Assembly (NCBI RefSeq): GCF_015694465.1
Contig: NZ_JADQDO010000005.1
Coordinates: 186,001 to 250,000 of the forward strand
Origin: Microvirga alba
GTDB taxonomy: Bacteria; Pseudomonadota; Alphaproteobacteria; Rhizobiales; Beijerinckiaceae
Direction: 5' to 3'
DNA length: 64,000 nt
Shown here: positions 1 through 8,239 of the stretch, piece by piece
How positions within the stretch are numbered: the stretch's first letter is position 1
How the letters are laid out: every line of letters begins with the position of its first letter
Program-made: the position numbers and the translations under genes
Notes under the pieces: generated by a model
What the model saw: only the letters and a program-made list of their open reading frames with translations
Databases searched by the model: none
Told to the model about the DNA's origin: nothing

Positions 1-359
1 TCTTCATCATCTTCCTACCCCTGCAATATGCCATTCAGCTCCAGCTCCTTGGCGGCATCTGGATCAGTCAGACCATCCCTGCCGTGATCGTCAGCCTCTA
101 TTCCGCCTGGTTGAACCCCTGGGCGCTCCTGATCGGCTGGGCTGTCGGCATCGTCACCGGAACCTGGATGGCGGCGTCGCAAGGTTTCCAATCGGCCGTG
201 GTGCCCTTCTCCCTCGATGGGCTCACGATCCCCGGTTACGCGGCTCTCTATGCGCTCGGTCTGAACTTCGCGGTGTCGATCGTCCTCTCGCTGGTTCTGA
301 ACCCGATTCGCGCCACCCGCGGCACCGACCAGACCGTGGCGGCCGACTACCACATGTAA
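1..359 (+). CDS. Sodium:solute symporter, C-terminal part (monocarboxylate permease MctP-like)
   Basis: The frame is open from the window edge and ends at TAA 357-359, so the 5' part lies outside the window. About 118 residues are visible. They form hydrophobic segments consistent with the last transmembrane helices of an SSS-family symporter: LQLLGGIWISQTIPAVI, a glycine-rich helix near 130-175, and a final helix near 260-300, followed by a short polar tail. The LQLLGGIWI-QT-PAV stretch resembles rhizobial MctP, which takes up pyruvate, lactate and alanine. The next gene, 97 bp downstream on the same strand, is a 2-oxoacid dehydrogenase E1 homologue, which fits a role in pyruvate uptake and use. 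The substrate is inferred because the binding region is not in view. Confidence 0.7.
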   Translation, partial: FIIFLPLQYAIQLQLLGGIWISQTIPAVIVSLYSAWLNPWALLIGWAVGIVTGTWMAASQGFQSAVVPFSLDGLTIPGYAALYALGLNFAVSIVLSLVLNPIRATRGTDQTVAADYHM

Positions 360-456
360 CATCCCCCCTGCGCGGCGCGTCCTTTATGTCGCGATTGTCG
401 GCGCGCTGATCCTGTGTCTATCCTCCGCCAGCGTCCCCATCCCTTGAGTTGTCCCG

Positions 457-2850
457 ATGACCGATCCTCGCCTGCCGTATCTGGCCGAATTCGAGCGCAA
501 GATTTTGTGGCTCTCCAGTTGGACGATCCACAACGCCAATCACCTGCGCCCCAACAAGGACGGGTTGAAGATCGGCGGGCACCAGGCATCCTCGGCGTCG
601 CTCTCCACCATCATGACGGCGCTCTACCTCGCCGTGCTGAAGCCGGAAGACCGGGTTGCGGTGAAGCCCCATGCGAGCCCGATCTTCCACGCGATCCAGT
701 ATCTTCTGGGTCATCAAACGCGCGAGAAGCTTGAGAATTTCCGGGGCTACAAGGGCGCGCAATCCTATCCCTCCCGCACCAAGGACATCGACGATGTGGA
801 TTTCTCCACCGGCTCGGTCGGCCTCGGCGTGGCGCAGACGCTCTTTGCCAGCCTCGTGCAGGATTACGTGAAGGAGCACGGCTGGGCGAAGGACAAGCCT
901 GAAGGCCGCATGATCTCCCTCGTCGGGGACGCGGAGATGGACGAGGGCAATATCTTCGAGGCCCTGCTGGAAGGCTGGAAGCAGGGTATCCGGAACACCT
1001 GGTGGATCATCGACTATAACCGCCAGAGCCTCGATGCGGTGGTGCGCGAGGGGCTCTATGCCCGCTTCGAATCGATCTTCCGCTCCTTCGGCTGGGATGT
1101 CGTGGTGCTGAAGCACGGTTCGCTGATGCAGGAGGCTTTCCGCGAGCCCGGCGGCGAGCGCTTGCGCGACTGGATCGATTCCTGCCCCAACCAACTCTAT
1201 TCCGCCCTCACCTTTCAGGGCGGCGCCGCGTGGCGCAAGCGGCTCCTCGACGATCTCGGCGACCAGGGCCCCGTGACGCGGCTCATCGAGAAGCGGTCGG
1301 ACGAGGAACTGGCGCGGCTCATGGCTAATCTCGGTGGGCATGATCTGCCGAGTCTGGTTGAGGCGTTCGAGTCCATCGACCACGACCGGCCGACGGTGTT
1401 CATCGCCTACACCATCAAGGGCATGGGCCTCCCGCTCGCGGGTCACAAGGACAACCATGCGGGCCTGCTCACCCCAACGCAGATGGAAGGCTATCGCGCC
1501 TCCGCGAAAGTGCGGCCGGGCCATGAATGGGACAAGTTCGAAGGCCTGAGCCTGCCGGAAGCGGATTTGCAGAAGTTCCTGAAATCCGTGCCTTTCAACG
1601 CGCGCGGCAAACGCCGCTTTGATGCACCCGCCATTCCGGTGCCGAGCGCACTCACGACGCCCGCGCAGCCGAGCATGTCCACCCAGCAGGGTTTCGGCCT
1701 CATCCTCAACGAGTTGGCGCGCTCATCTGAGCCCCTGGCCGACCGCATCGTCACCACCGCGCCCGATGTGACGGTGTCCACCAATCTCGGAGCCTGGGTG
1801 AACCGGCGCGGCCTCTTCGCGCGGCAGGAAATGAAGGACCTGTTCAAGTCCGAACGCATTCCCTCGACCTTCACCTGGGATTTCAGCCCCAAGGGTCAGC
1901 ATATCGAGCTCGGCATCGCCGAGATGAATCTGTTCATCCTGCTCTCGGCGCTGGGCCTGTCGCATTCGCTTTTCGGTGAGCGGATCATTCCCATCGGCAC
2001 GCTCTACGATCCCTTCATCGCGCGCGGTCTCGATGCGTTGAACTATGCTTGCTATCAGGACGCTCGCTTCATCATCGCGGCAACGCCGTCTGGCGTGACG
2101 CTCGCGCCGGAAGGCGGCGCACATCAATCCATCGGGACGCCGCTGATCGGCCTCGCGCAGGATGGGTTGGCCTCGTTCGAGCCCGCTTTCGTGGACGAAC
2201 TGTCCGTCGTCATGCGCTGGGCCTTCGATTATCTCCAGCGCAATGGCGAGGGTGAGCCGAGCGAGCGCACCTGGTTGCGCGACGAGACCGGCGGCTCGGT
2301 CTATCTTCGCATGTCCACCCGCACCATCGACCAGCCGCAACGCGCGATGACGCCGGAACTCGCCGCCGACATCGTCGACGGGGCCTATTGGATGCGCAAA
2401 CCCGGCCCGAATGCTCAGGTCGTTGTCGCCTATACCGGCACCGTCGCGCCGGAGGCCATCGAAGCGGTGGGGCTCATGGCCGAGGACCGACGCGACATCG
2501 GCCTCCTCGCCATCACCTCGGCCGACCGGCTCAATGCGGGTTGGACGGCGGCGCAGCGCGCCCGCGAACGCGGCCTTGTCCATGCCCGCTCCCATATCGA
2601 GCGCCTGCTCGGCGAGCTTCCGCCCCATTGTGGACTCGTGACGGTGATCGATGGTCACCCGGCAACGCTGGCCTGGCTCGGCTCCGTCATGGGCCACCGC
2701 ACCCGCTCGCTTGGCGTGGAGCACTTTGGCCAGACCGGCACCGTGCAGGACCTCTACCGCCATTTCGGCATCGACGCGCAAGGCATCATCGCAGCAGCGG
2801 AGATGATCGCGCCGGGTCGGCCGATCCGGTACCTGAAGGCGGTGGGATAG
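457..2850 (+). CDS. AceE-like homodimeric 2-oxoacid dehydrogenase E1 (transketolase-type)
   Basis: A thiamine-diphosphate enzyme of 797 residues, related to homodimeric pyruvate dehydrogenase E1 (AceE, about 890 residues) and to the shorter MdeB-type 2-oxobutyrate dehydrogenases. The cofactor-binding motif reads GDAEMDEGN, followed about 25 residues on by IIDYNRQSLD, so the usual GDG is GDA. HIELGIAEMN near residue 485 matches the region of the E1 glutamate that activates the thiazolium ring. AHQSIGTPLIG and a transketolase C-terminal domain follow. The ATG lies 97 bp after the symporter gene. No E2 (lipoyl acyltransferase) or E3 gene is in the window, so it may borrow them from elsewhere. 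The substrate (pyruvate or another 2-oxoacid) cannot be fixed from sequence, and many databases would label it simply transketolase. Confidence 0.8.
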   Translation: MTDPRLPYLAEFERKILWLSSWTIHNANHLRPNKDGLKIGGHQASSASLSTIMTALYLAVLKPEDRVAVKPHASPIFHAIQYLLGHQTREKLENFRGYKGAQSYPSRTKDIDDVDFSTGSVGLGVAQTLFASLVQDYVKEHGWAKDKPEGRMISLVGDAEMDEGNIFEALLEGWKQGIRNTWWIIDYNRQSLDAVVREGLYARFESIFRSFGWDVVVLKHGSLMQEAFREPGGERLRDWIDSCPNQLYSALTFQGGAAWRKRLLDDLGDQGPVTRLIEKRSDEELARLMANLGGHDLPSLVEAFESIDHDRPTVFIAYTIKGMGLPLAGHKDNHAGLLTPTQMEGYRASAKVRPGHEWDKFEGLSLPEADLQKFLKSVPFNARGKRRFDAPAIPVPSALTTPAQPSMSTQQGFGLILNELARSSEPLADRIVTTAPDVTVSTNLGAWVNRRGLFARQEMKDLFKSERIPSTFTWDFSPKGQHIELGIAEMNLFILLSALGLSHSLFGERIIPIGTLYDPFIARGLDALNYACYQDARFIIAATPSGVTLAPEGGAHQSIGTPLIGLAQDGLASFEPAFVDELSVVMRWAFDYLQRNGEGEPSERTWLRDETGGSVYLRMSTRTIDQPQRAMTPELAADIVDGAYWMRKPGPNAQVVVAYTGTVAPEAIEAVGLMAEDRRDIGLLAITSADRLNAGWTAAQRARERGLVHARSHIERLLGELPPHCGLVTVIDGHPATLAWLGSVMGHRTRSLGVEHFGQTGTVQDLYRHFGIDAQGIIAAAEMIAPGRPIRYLKAVG

Positions 2851-2929
2851 TAGGGGTCGGGGCGCGTCGATCGCGATGATTGCGGTGTTACAGGCGGCCG
2901 GTTCACCACGGGTCGACCGCCCGATTCCG

Positions 2930-4312
2930 TTAAATAATAAAGAAGTTTGCCGCAGTCATTTTGAGATTCCTGGTCAGGATTGCCAGCTCCACTGCGGCGC
3001 CCGCACCCGATCCATCGGCATCGTAGGATAGGATACCCGTTTTGTTGTCGTAGTAGATGTAGTCGTTCTTGTCCTTGGCATGATTGCCGATGATGAAGAA
3101 CGCCTTGTTCAACATGACTGGCTTGATTTCCGTGCCCGTGCCGAGCTTCTTGAATATCGCATTATCGAGCCAGATCGTGTCCTCCTTGACGTTGAAGTCA
3201 ACGATCTTGTCGAGGTTCGTCTTCTTGTTCGGCTTGGTATCGAAGATGAAGATGTCCCTGCCCGAGCCACCGATCAGCGTGTCGTTGCCGAGTCCTCCTC
3301 GAAGGATGTCGTCCCCCGCTCCTGTGCGTGCGATATCATCCCCGCCTCCGAGAGCAACAGCGTCGGAACCCGGAGAGCCGAGAACGATGTCATGCCCGGC
3401 CGTCCCCGACAGGTTTTGCTGCACCTCACCCGTGTTGGCAGTGCTGGCGACAATCGCGGTTCGTTGCTGGGTGGTCGTGGACGAGCAGAGGGCCTTGAGC
3501 GTAACGTGATAGGTCCCGTCAGCCCCATAGCCGTGCATCAAGGTCGTCGCGCCCCTCCCTGCGGTCTCAGTGACGCGTGAGCCGTCTCCCCAATCGACGA
3601 ATACTTTCGAAGCACCCATCGTGCCGATGTCCATAACCAAATCTCGGTCTTCCTTAGCCGCCTGCATAGTCGTGTAGCGCACGATATCGACGACGTGGTC
3701 GGCCGGCCGATCGCCGTAAAAAGTGCTCTCGAAATCCTGATAAAGAACGAAACGTCCATCGTTGGAGATTGCGGTGACCAAGGGTTTGCTATCCGTTTCA
3801 AAAGCACCGGCCGCCATGGTCGGAACGGTAACGAATTTCCCGGTTGCCTTCGCTGTAATGACGATCGAATACTCACCGCCACTCGTTTCGATCATGGCGG
3901 CCGAATAGGCGCCTCCGAGAGAAAGGATCGATCCATCGGCGGATTTAACAGACCCTCCCGTGTGATCGGGAGCATGAGTTTCATGCGCAGTGGTCAGGGC
4001 TCCGGTGGCGAAATTTTTGCTTACCAAGCCCTTATCGGTTTTGAATATTACGGTCTGGCCATCCGGCGATATTCTCGGCTGCCACTCGTGTTTATCTTTG
4101 CGCGGAGAGCCTGTGGTCACTCTCTCGAACCGAAAATTGTTCAGATCGAAACGTAGAGCCTCAGTTCCGAGGACATAATCATCCGGCATGACCGCATCTG
4201 CGGTCACAGCCGCGAAGCGAAAGCTGCGATTTAGATCAAAATCGCCGTCTGTTAACTTGATTTCGTAATATCGAGGCGTGGCGCCTAAGGAAACCTTTGT
4301 GAAGGCACTCAT
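2930..4312 (-). CDS. RTX calcium-binding protein with propeller-like and PKD-like domains
   Basis: 460 residues. There is no N-terminal signal peptide, as usual for type I secretion substrates. Residues about 30-210 contain TolB/WD40-like propeller strands (WQPRISPDGQTVIFKTD, ISNDGRFVLYQD). Residues about 215-275 look PKD-like (VFVDWGDGSRV then HGYGADGTYHVTLKAL). Residues about 295-345 carry RTX nonapeptides (GGGDDIARTGAGDD, GGLGNDTLIGGSGRD). The last about 100 residues form a C-terminal domain with LDKIVDFNVKEDTIWLDNA and a hydrophobic end, which probably holds the secretion signal. A pseudogene at 21235-21563 shares this C-terminal domain. GAGAGGG lies before the ATG, and a good -35/-10 pair sits at 4335-4364. 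No type I transporter is present nearby. The role (surface or secreted calcium-binding protein) is inferred. Confidence 0.85.
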   Translation of the reverse strand: MSAFTKVSLGATPRYYEIKLTDGDFDLNRSFRFAAVTADAVMPDDYVLGTEALRFDLNNFRFERVTTGSPRKDKHEWQPRISPDGQTVIFKTDKGLVSKNFATGALTTAHETHAPDHTGGSVKSADGSILSLGGAYSAAMIETSGGEYSIVITAKATGKFVTVPTMAAGAFETDSKPLVTAISNDGRFVLYQDFESTFYGDRPADHVVDIVRYTTMQAAKEDRDLVMDIGTMGASKVFVDWGDGSRVTETAGRGATTLMHGYGADGTYHVTLKALCSSTTTQQRTAIVASTANTGEVQQNLSGTAGHDIVLGSPGSDAVALGGGDDIARTGAGDDILRGGLGNDTLIGGSGRDIFIFDTKPNKKTNLDKIVDFNVKEDTIWLDNAIFKKLGTGTEIKPVMLNKAFFIIGNHAKDKNDYIYYDNKTGILSYDADGSGAGAAVELAILTRNLKMTAANFFII

Positions 4313-4334
4313 ATTAGCCCTCTCCCTATTGGCA

Positions 4335-4364
4335 ATATAACAACATATCTTATTCTTTCGTCAA
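4335..4364 (-). promoter_or_regulatory. Putative sigma70-type promoter of the RTX gene
   Basis: On the minus strand TTGACG (4364-4359) and TTATAT (4340-4335) are separated by 18 bp in an AT-rich stretch 23 bp before the RTX start codon at 4312. It resembles a housekeeping promoter. Seen by eye only. Confidence 0.5.
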
Positions 4365-4386
4365 ACTTTCCATTCTTGATTGAAAA

Positions 4387-5364
4387 ATGTCTTACGTGGG
4401 GCTTAGATTCTCCGCGATGAGAAAATCGACAGAAACAATCTCAGCGTCCGCCATTGGAATTTTTCGCGCTCTTCCTGGGCGCTGGCGTGAGCATTTGAAA
4501 ATCCTCATGAACAGCGCAGGACATGCCCCCGGATGGGTGCAGTATCTTCGCGCAAAGCGGCTTGCGACCGGTGCAAAGCGACTGGACCTCATCTCCACTC
4601 AGCTGGCTGAGATGATGGCGTGGGGCGGCATTGAACGCTTATCAGGGGCGCACTGTCTTGAGTTTGGCTCTGGTCATCTCCTATCTGAAGCTCTCGTCTA
4701 TCACCTTGCCGGAGCTCGGGAAGTCGTTGCAGTGGACTATTTCCCGATCCTGCAGCCAGCAGAGGTATCGGTTGCTTGCCGAGGTGTTGACCCAGAAAAG
4801 ATTGTTGCGACACTCGGCAGATACGACACTCCCGACAACGTTCAAGCGCGTCTCATGGGCCTACTGCGGCGCAGGGATTGGTCTTTGGAAGGGCTTGCTG
4901 AACTCGGGATTAGCTACATTGCACCCTTTGATGCGGCGCGGGGCCCTCTCGATCGGGCTTTCGACGTAATCACGTCGACCTCTGTGCTTGAGCACGTACC
5001 AGTTAGTGCGGCTAACCCGATATTTTCAAACCTATTTGCTATGTTAAGACCTGATGGAACTATGATCCACCGTATCCATGTCGAAGATCATCGAGATTTT
5101 CACAGGGAGCCGTTTGCGTTCTTAGCTGCGAATACAGACTGGACTGAAGCGGACTGTGATCGTCGCGGCAACCGCCTCCGGCCATCTGATTGGCAGCGCA
5201 TCGCGGATGAATTAGAACTAGCCTTCGTCACTATGAAGGTTTTACCCGGTGATCCTTCAAAGCTGCCCTCAGCTATCGACCCTTCGCTAAGCGCGTATGA
5301 CGTTAAAGATCTAAGCGCTGCGGGTGTCATCCTCGGAGTGCGAAGACAGACCGTCAACTCATAG
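4387..5364 (+). CDS. Class I SAM-dependent methyltransferase
   Basis: 325 residues. The SAM-binding motif I is CLEFGSGHLLSEAL (about residues 92-105), followed by an acidic strand end EVVAVDYFP. A post-I region FDVITSTSVLEHVP (about 197-210) and LRPDGTMIHRIHVEDH (about 220-235) are typical of the fold. The substrate is unknown. The gene is visibly less GC-rich than its neighbours and no clear Shine-Dalgarno precedes ATG 4387; ATG 4417 is an alternative start. It is divergent from the intact RTX gene, and its 3' side abuts a degenerate copy of that RTX gene's 5' end (5381-5475), so it looks like an insertion between tgt and the RTX gene. Horizontal acquisition is inferred. Confidence 0.75.
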   Translation: MSYVGLRFSAMRKSTETISASAIGIFRALPGRWREHLKILMNSAGHAPGWVQYLRAKRLATGAKRLDLISTQLAEMMAWGGIERLSGAHCLEFGSGHLLSEALVYHLAGAREVVAVDYFPILQPAEVSVACRGVDPEKIVATLGRYDTPDNVQARLMGLLRRRDWSLEGLAELGISYIAPFDAARGPLDRAFDVITSTSVLEHVPVSAANPIFSNLFAMLRPDGTMIHRIHVEDHRDFHREPFAFLAANTDWTEADCDRRGNRLRPSDWQRIADELELAFVTMKVLPGDPSKLPSAIDPSLSAYDVKDLSAAGVILGVRRQTVNS

Positions 5365-5380
5365 ATTTGTCTTCTATCTA

Positions 5381-5475
5381 GATCATCATGCCGTCCGTTA
5401 ACTTGATTTCATAATATCGAGGCGAGGTGCCTAAGTAAATTTTTCCAAAGGCACTCTCTTGCTCAGTCTCTCGCC
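5381..5475 (-). pseudogene. Degenerate copy of the RTX gene 5' end
   Basis: This stretch aligns along its length with 4234-4326, which is the leader and first about 25 codons of the RTX gene on the same strand. Shared blocks include ttaacttgatttc and taatatcgaggcg. By eye the copy is roughly 80 percent identical with one or two small indels. The start codon position is changed (the cat of the intact copy reads differently), and nothing of the rest of the gene remains: the methyltransferase stop codon follows 17 bp away. It ends at the tgt stop codon. It is a recombination or duplication scar rather than an expressed gene. Confidence 0.8.
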
Positions 5476-6645
5476 TTAGGCGCTTGCCGCCACGGCTCCA
5501 GCCCCCGCCTCGACCTTGCCGTCGTGCTCTCCCTTCGCCCAGCCTTCCTTAACCTCGCCGATGTGATCCTCAAGCCGGCCCTCCGCGATGGCCTTGCGCA
5601 GGCCCGCCATCAATTCCTGGTAATAGGCCAGGTTGTTCCAGGTCAGCAGCATCATGCCCAAAATCTCGTTCGAGCGGACGAGGTGGTGGAGATAGGCGCG
5701 CGAATAGGTGTTCGACGCGGCGCATTTCGATTCCGCATCGAGGGGCCGCGTATCTTCCGCGAATCTCGCGTTGCGGAGATTCATGCGGCCGAAGCGGGTG
5801 AAGACCAGTCCGTGGCGTCCCGCGCGGGTCGGCATGACGCAATCGAACATATCGACTCCGCGCCGGACCGATTCCACGATGTCGTCCGGCGTTCCGACGC
5901 CCATGAGGTAGCGTGGTTTGGTGTTCGGCATGTACGGCTCGACGGTCTCGATCATCCGCAGCATCACATCCTGCGGCTCGCCGACCGCAAGACCGCCGAT
6001 GGCGTAGCCCTTCAGGTCGAGGTTCGCCAGTTCCTTCGCGCTCTCGATCCGCAGACGCTCCACCTCCCCGCCCTGCACGATGCCGAACATGGCCCGGCCC
6101 GGCTGCTCGCCGAAAGCAACGCGACAGCGCTCCGCCCAGCGCAAGGACAGGCGCATGGCCTTTTCCGCCACCGCCTCGGTGCAGGGCAGCTTCACGCATT
6201 CGTCAAGCTGCATCTGGATGTCGGAGCCGAGCAGCCCCTGAATCTCTATGGAGCGCTCCGGCGTCATCACATGGGTCGAGCCGTCGATATGCGACTGGAA
6301 GGTGACGCCGCTCTCATCGATCTTGCGCAGCGCCGACAGGGACATGACCTGGAAACCGCCGGAATCGGTGAGGATCGGATAGGGCCAGTTCATGAATTTG
6401 TGCAGCCCGCCGAGCCGCGCGACCCGCTCCGCTGACGGCCGCAGCATGAGGTGATAGGTGTTGCCGAGCACCACGTCCGCGCCGAGAGCCTTCACCTGAT
6501 CCGGATACATTGCCTTCACGGTCGCCGCCGTACCGACCGGCATGAAGGCCGGTGTGCGAATGACGCCGCGCGGCATACGGATCTCGCCGGTCCGGGCCGC
6601 GCCATCGGTCTTGGTGACGGTGAAGGTGAATTGATCGGTGGTCAT
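5476..6645 (-). CDS. tgt: Queuine tRNA-ribosyltransferase (tRNA-guanine transglycosylase)
   Basis: 389 residues, a TIM-barrel enzyme that swaps guanine-34 for preQ1 in GUN-anticodon tRNAs. [12 protein letters not shown] contains the general base Asp94, and [14 protein letters not shown] contains the nucleophile Asp268. The structural zinc site of E. coli/Zymomonas Tgt (C-x-C-x2-C plus His) is eroded: the aligned segment [21 protein letters not shown] has Ser306, Cys308 and Ser311, and the His position in TWNNLAYY is Asn337. A 20-residue alanine-rich tail extends the C-terminus. In relatives tgt follows queA; here a diguanylate cyclase gene on the other strand separates them, so tgt probably uses its own promoter in 6646-7060. 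Confidence 0.95.
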   Translation of the reverse strand: MTTDQFTFTVTKTDGAARTGEIRMPRGVIRTPAFMPVGTAATVKAMYPDQVKALGADVVLGNTYHLMLRPSAERVARLGGLHKFMNWPYPILTDSGGFQVMSLSALRKIDESGVTFQSHIDGSTHVMTPERSIEIQGLLGSDIQMQLDECVKLPCTEAVAEKAMRLSLRWAERCRVAFGEQPGRAMFGIVQGGEVERLRIESAKELANLDLKGYAIGGLAVGEPQDVMLRMIETVEPYMPNTKPRYLMGVGTPDDIVESVRRGVDMFDCVMPTRAGRHGLVFTRFGRMNLRNARFAEDTRPLDAESKCAASNTYSRAYLHHLVRSNEILGMMLLTWNNLAYYQELMAGLRKAIAEGRLEDHIGEVKEGWAKGEHDGKVEAGAGAVAASA

Positions 6646-7060
6646 TGGTGATCCTGCAAAAACTCCGCCGTCTTATCCCCGATCATGGGCATGAGGGGAA
6701 GCGGCGGACGAGCCTGATCGAGCGCTAAAGCAATCGGTCAGGAAAACACTCATTTAACGGCTGAACAAAGCGGTTACGCATGAATAATTGGCGGTGGAAC
6801 CGCCCCGGGGAATCGTCTGTCAAAAGATCGTGGCAATAAAATACGTAAACTATTAATAATTCACAGCTACATACGCTCCATCGACTATCGTCGCCAGAAT
6901 TGCGCTCCATATCGGACACGTTATGAAACGACATAACTCGTAGAAACTGCAAAAGATGGGTTATGGTATTTAATTATATATCATCAACGACAATACGCGA
7001 GGCCTCGACAAGGATCGTTTACTGCTCCCTGCCCCAAGGAACATTGAAGGGTTCCATTTC
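6646..7060. other. AT-rich intergenic region between tgt and the diguanylate cyclase
   Basis: About 415 bp without a convincing gene. The part 6740-7020 is clearly AT-richer than the flanks. As the region between two divergent genes it must hold both promoters. I saw no clear repeat, RNA or operator. Confidence 0.5.
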
Positions 7061-8233
7061 ATGAGCGGATATCAATTGGTGCAGATCGTGAGCCCCGTCA
7101 TCGGCACCATATTTACGATCTTCTTATTGGCTTTGTGGTCGTACCATCGCAATTTTACATATGTTTTGCACCTCGCGGGCGGAGCTACCTTTTATACGCT
7201 AGCGACGAGCTCACCTATATTCATCGCACCAGAAGGCATCGGACGGAATACGTTTCTTTCCACGGCACTATATTTATGCTGCGTCACACTGCTGACCGAA
7301 GGATGCCTAAAGAGAAAAAACAATAATCTGAATTATCTTCAGACGGCGATCATATTAACGGCAACGCTGATCGCGGCTTTTTATTATCGTTATTTCGACA
7401 ACAGCCTAATCACACGCATCTACATCGTGAGCTTCGGATGCGGATCGCTTTTCGCGGTCGCGGCCCATCGCATCCGCCCATCGCGCTACGATCATCCTGT
7501 CGATAAGGTCATCTTCTGGCTCTTTCTGGTGCTGAGCATTCAGCTCATCCTGCGGCCGCTGCTGACCATCAAGCCAGGGGAAGTCGATTCCAACCTGATG
7601 GCTTTCAGCGATGCGCCGTTCTGGCTCGCTCTTCGTTTCTCGCTCATCGTCAGCGCCGTGCTCATCGGGTTGGCGCTGCTTTCCGCCGTCGCCGTCGACA
7701 TCACCAACGACCTTAAAAAGCAGAGCACCACGGACGCCCTGACCGGGGCCTACAATCGACGCGGCTTCGACGAGACAGCCTCTGCCGTGATTTCGAGCGG
7801 CAGGTTTCATCCCATCTGCCTAATCGTTTGCGATATCGATCATTTCAAGCGCATCAACGACGATTACGGCCATCCAGCGGGCGATCGCGTCATCAAAATG
7901 CTCTCGGAGCTTCTGACCGCGCATGTTCGGCGGAACGATATTGTCGGGCGGATCGGCGGCGAAGAATTCGCCGTGCTTCTCGCCGAATGTGCGCCGAGCG
8001 GCGCAACTGGTTTTTCGGAGCACGTTCGCGCGCTGTTCGAAGCCTCGGGTACTGAGGGAATTCACGGAATGTCAGCCACCACGGCGAGTTTCGGCGTCGC
8101 GGACCATCGGCCGGGCGAAACCCTGCAGCAGCTCATGAGCCGAGCCGACAGACAGCTTTATGCGGCGAAGAATAGCGGACGCAACCGCGTTTGCTCGGAC
8201 CGCGACAACGTCGATAGCCTTGCCCCGGCGTGA
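7061..8233 (+). CDS. Membrane-bound GGDEF diguanylate cyclase
   Basis: 390 residues. The N-terminal about 215 residues form six or seven hydrophobic helices, an uncharacterised membrane sensor region. The GGDEF domain follows (about residues 222-380): DALTGAYNRRGF, CDIDHFKRINDDYGH, active-site GGEEF in IGRGG-type context (RIGGEEFAVLL), and RADRQLYAAKNSGRNR. RRND lies five residues before GGEEF and matches the RxxD inhibitory site, so product inhibition is expected. It should make cyclic di-GMP from GTP. It sits on the plus strand between queA and tgt; its stop is 6 bp from the end of convergent queA, and its first half is AT-rich, which suggests a late arrival in the operon. Confidence 0.9.
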   Translation: MSGYQLVQIVSPVIGTIFTIFLLALWSYHRNFTYVLHLAGGATFYTLATSSPIFIAPEGIGRNTFLSTALYLCCVTLLTEGCLKRKNNNLNYLQTAIILTATLIAAFYYRYFDNSLITRIYIVSFGCGSLFAVAAHRIRPSRYDHPVDKVIFWLFLVLSIQLILRPLLTIKPGEVDSNLMAFSDAPFWLALRFSLIVSAVLIGLALLSAVAVDITNDLKKQSTTDALTGAYNRRGFDETASAVISSGRFHPICLIVCDIDHFKRINDDYGHPAGDRVIKMLSELLTAHVRRNDIVGRIGGEEFAVLLAECAPSGATGFSEHVRALFEASGTEGIHGMSATTASFGVADHRPGETLQQLMSRADRQLYAAKNSGRNRVCSDRDNVDSLAPA

Positions 8234-8239
8234 AAGACG

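Noticed and set aside
4387-5364. Restriction-modification or phage-defence methyltransferase
   Set aside because: The motif order and the absence of a DNA-methylase catalytic motif (such as DPPY or PCQ) or a nuclease partner point to a small-molecule or lipid methyltransferase.
6725-6952. 75-codon minus-strand frame upstream of tgt
   Set aside because: No Shine-Dalgarno, signal or domain; it lies in AT-rich spacer DNA where short frames are expected.
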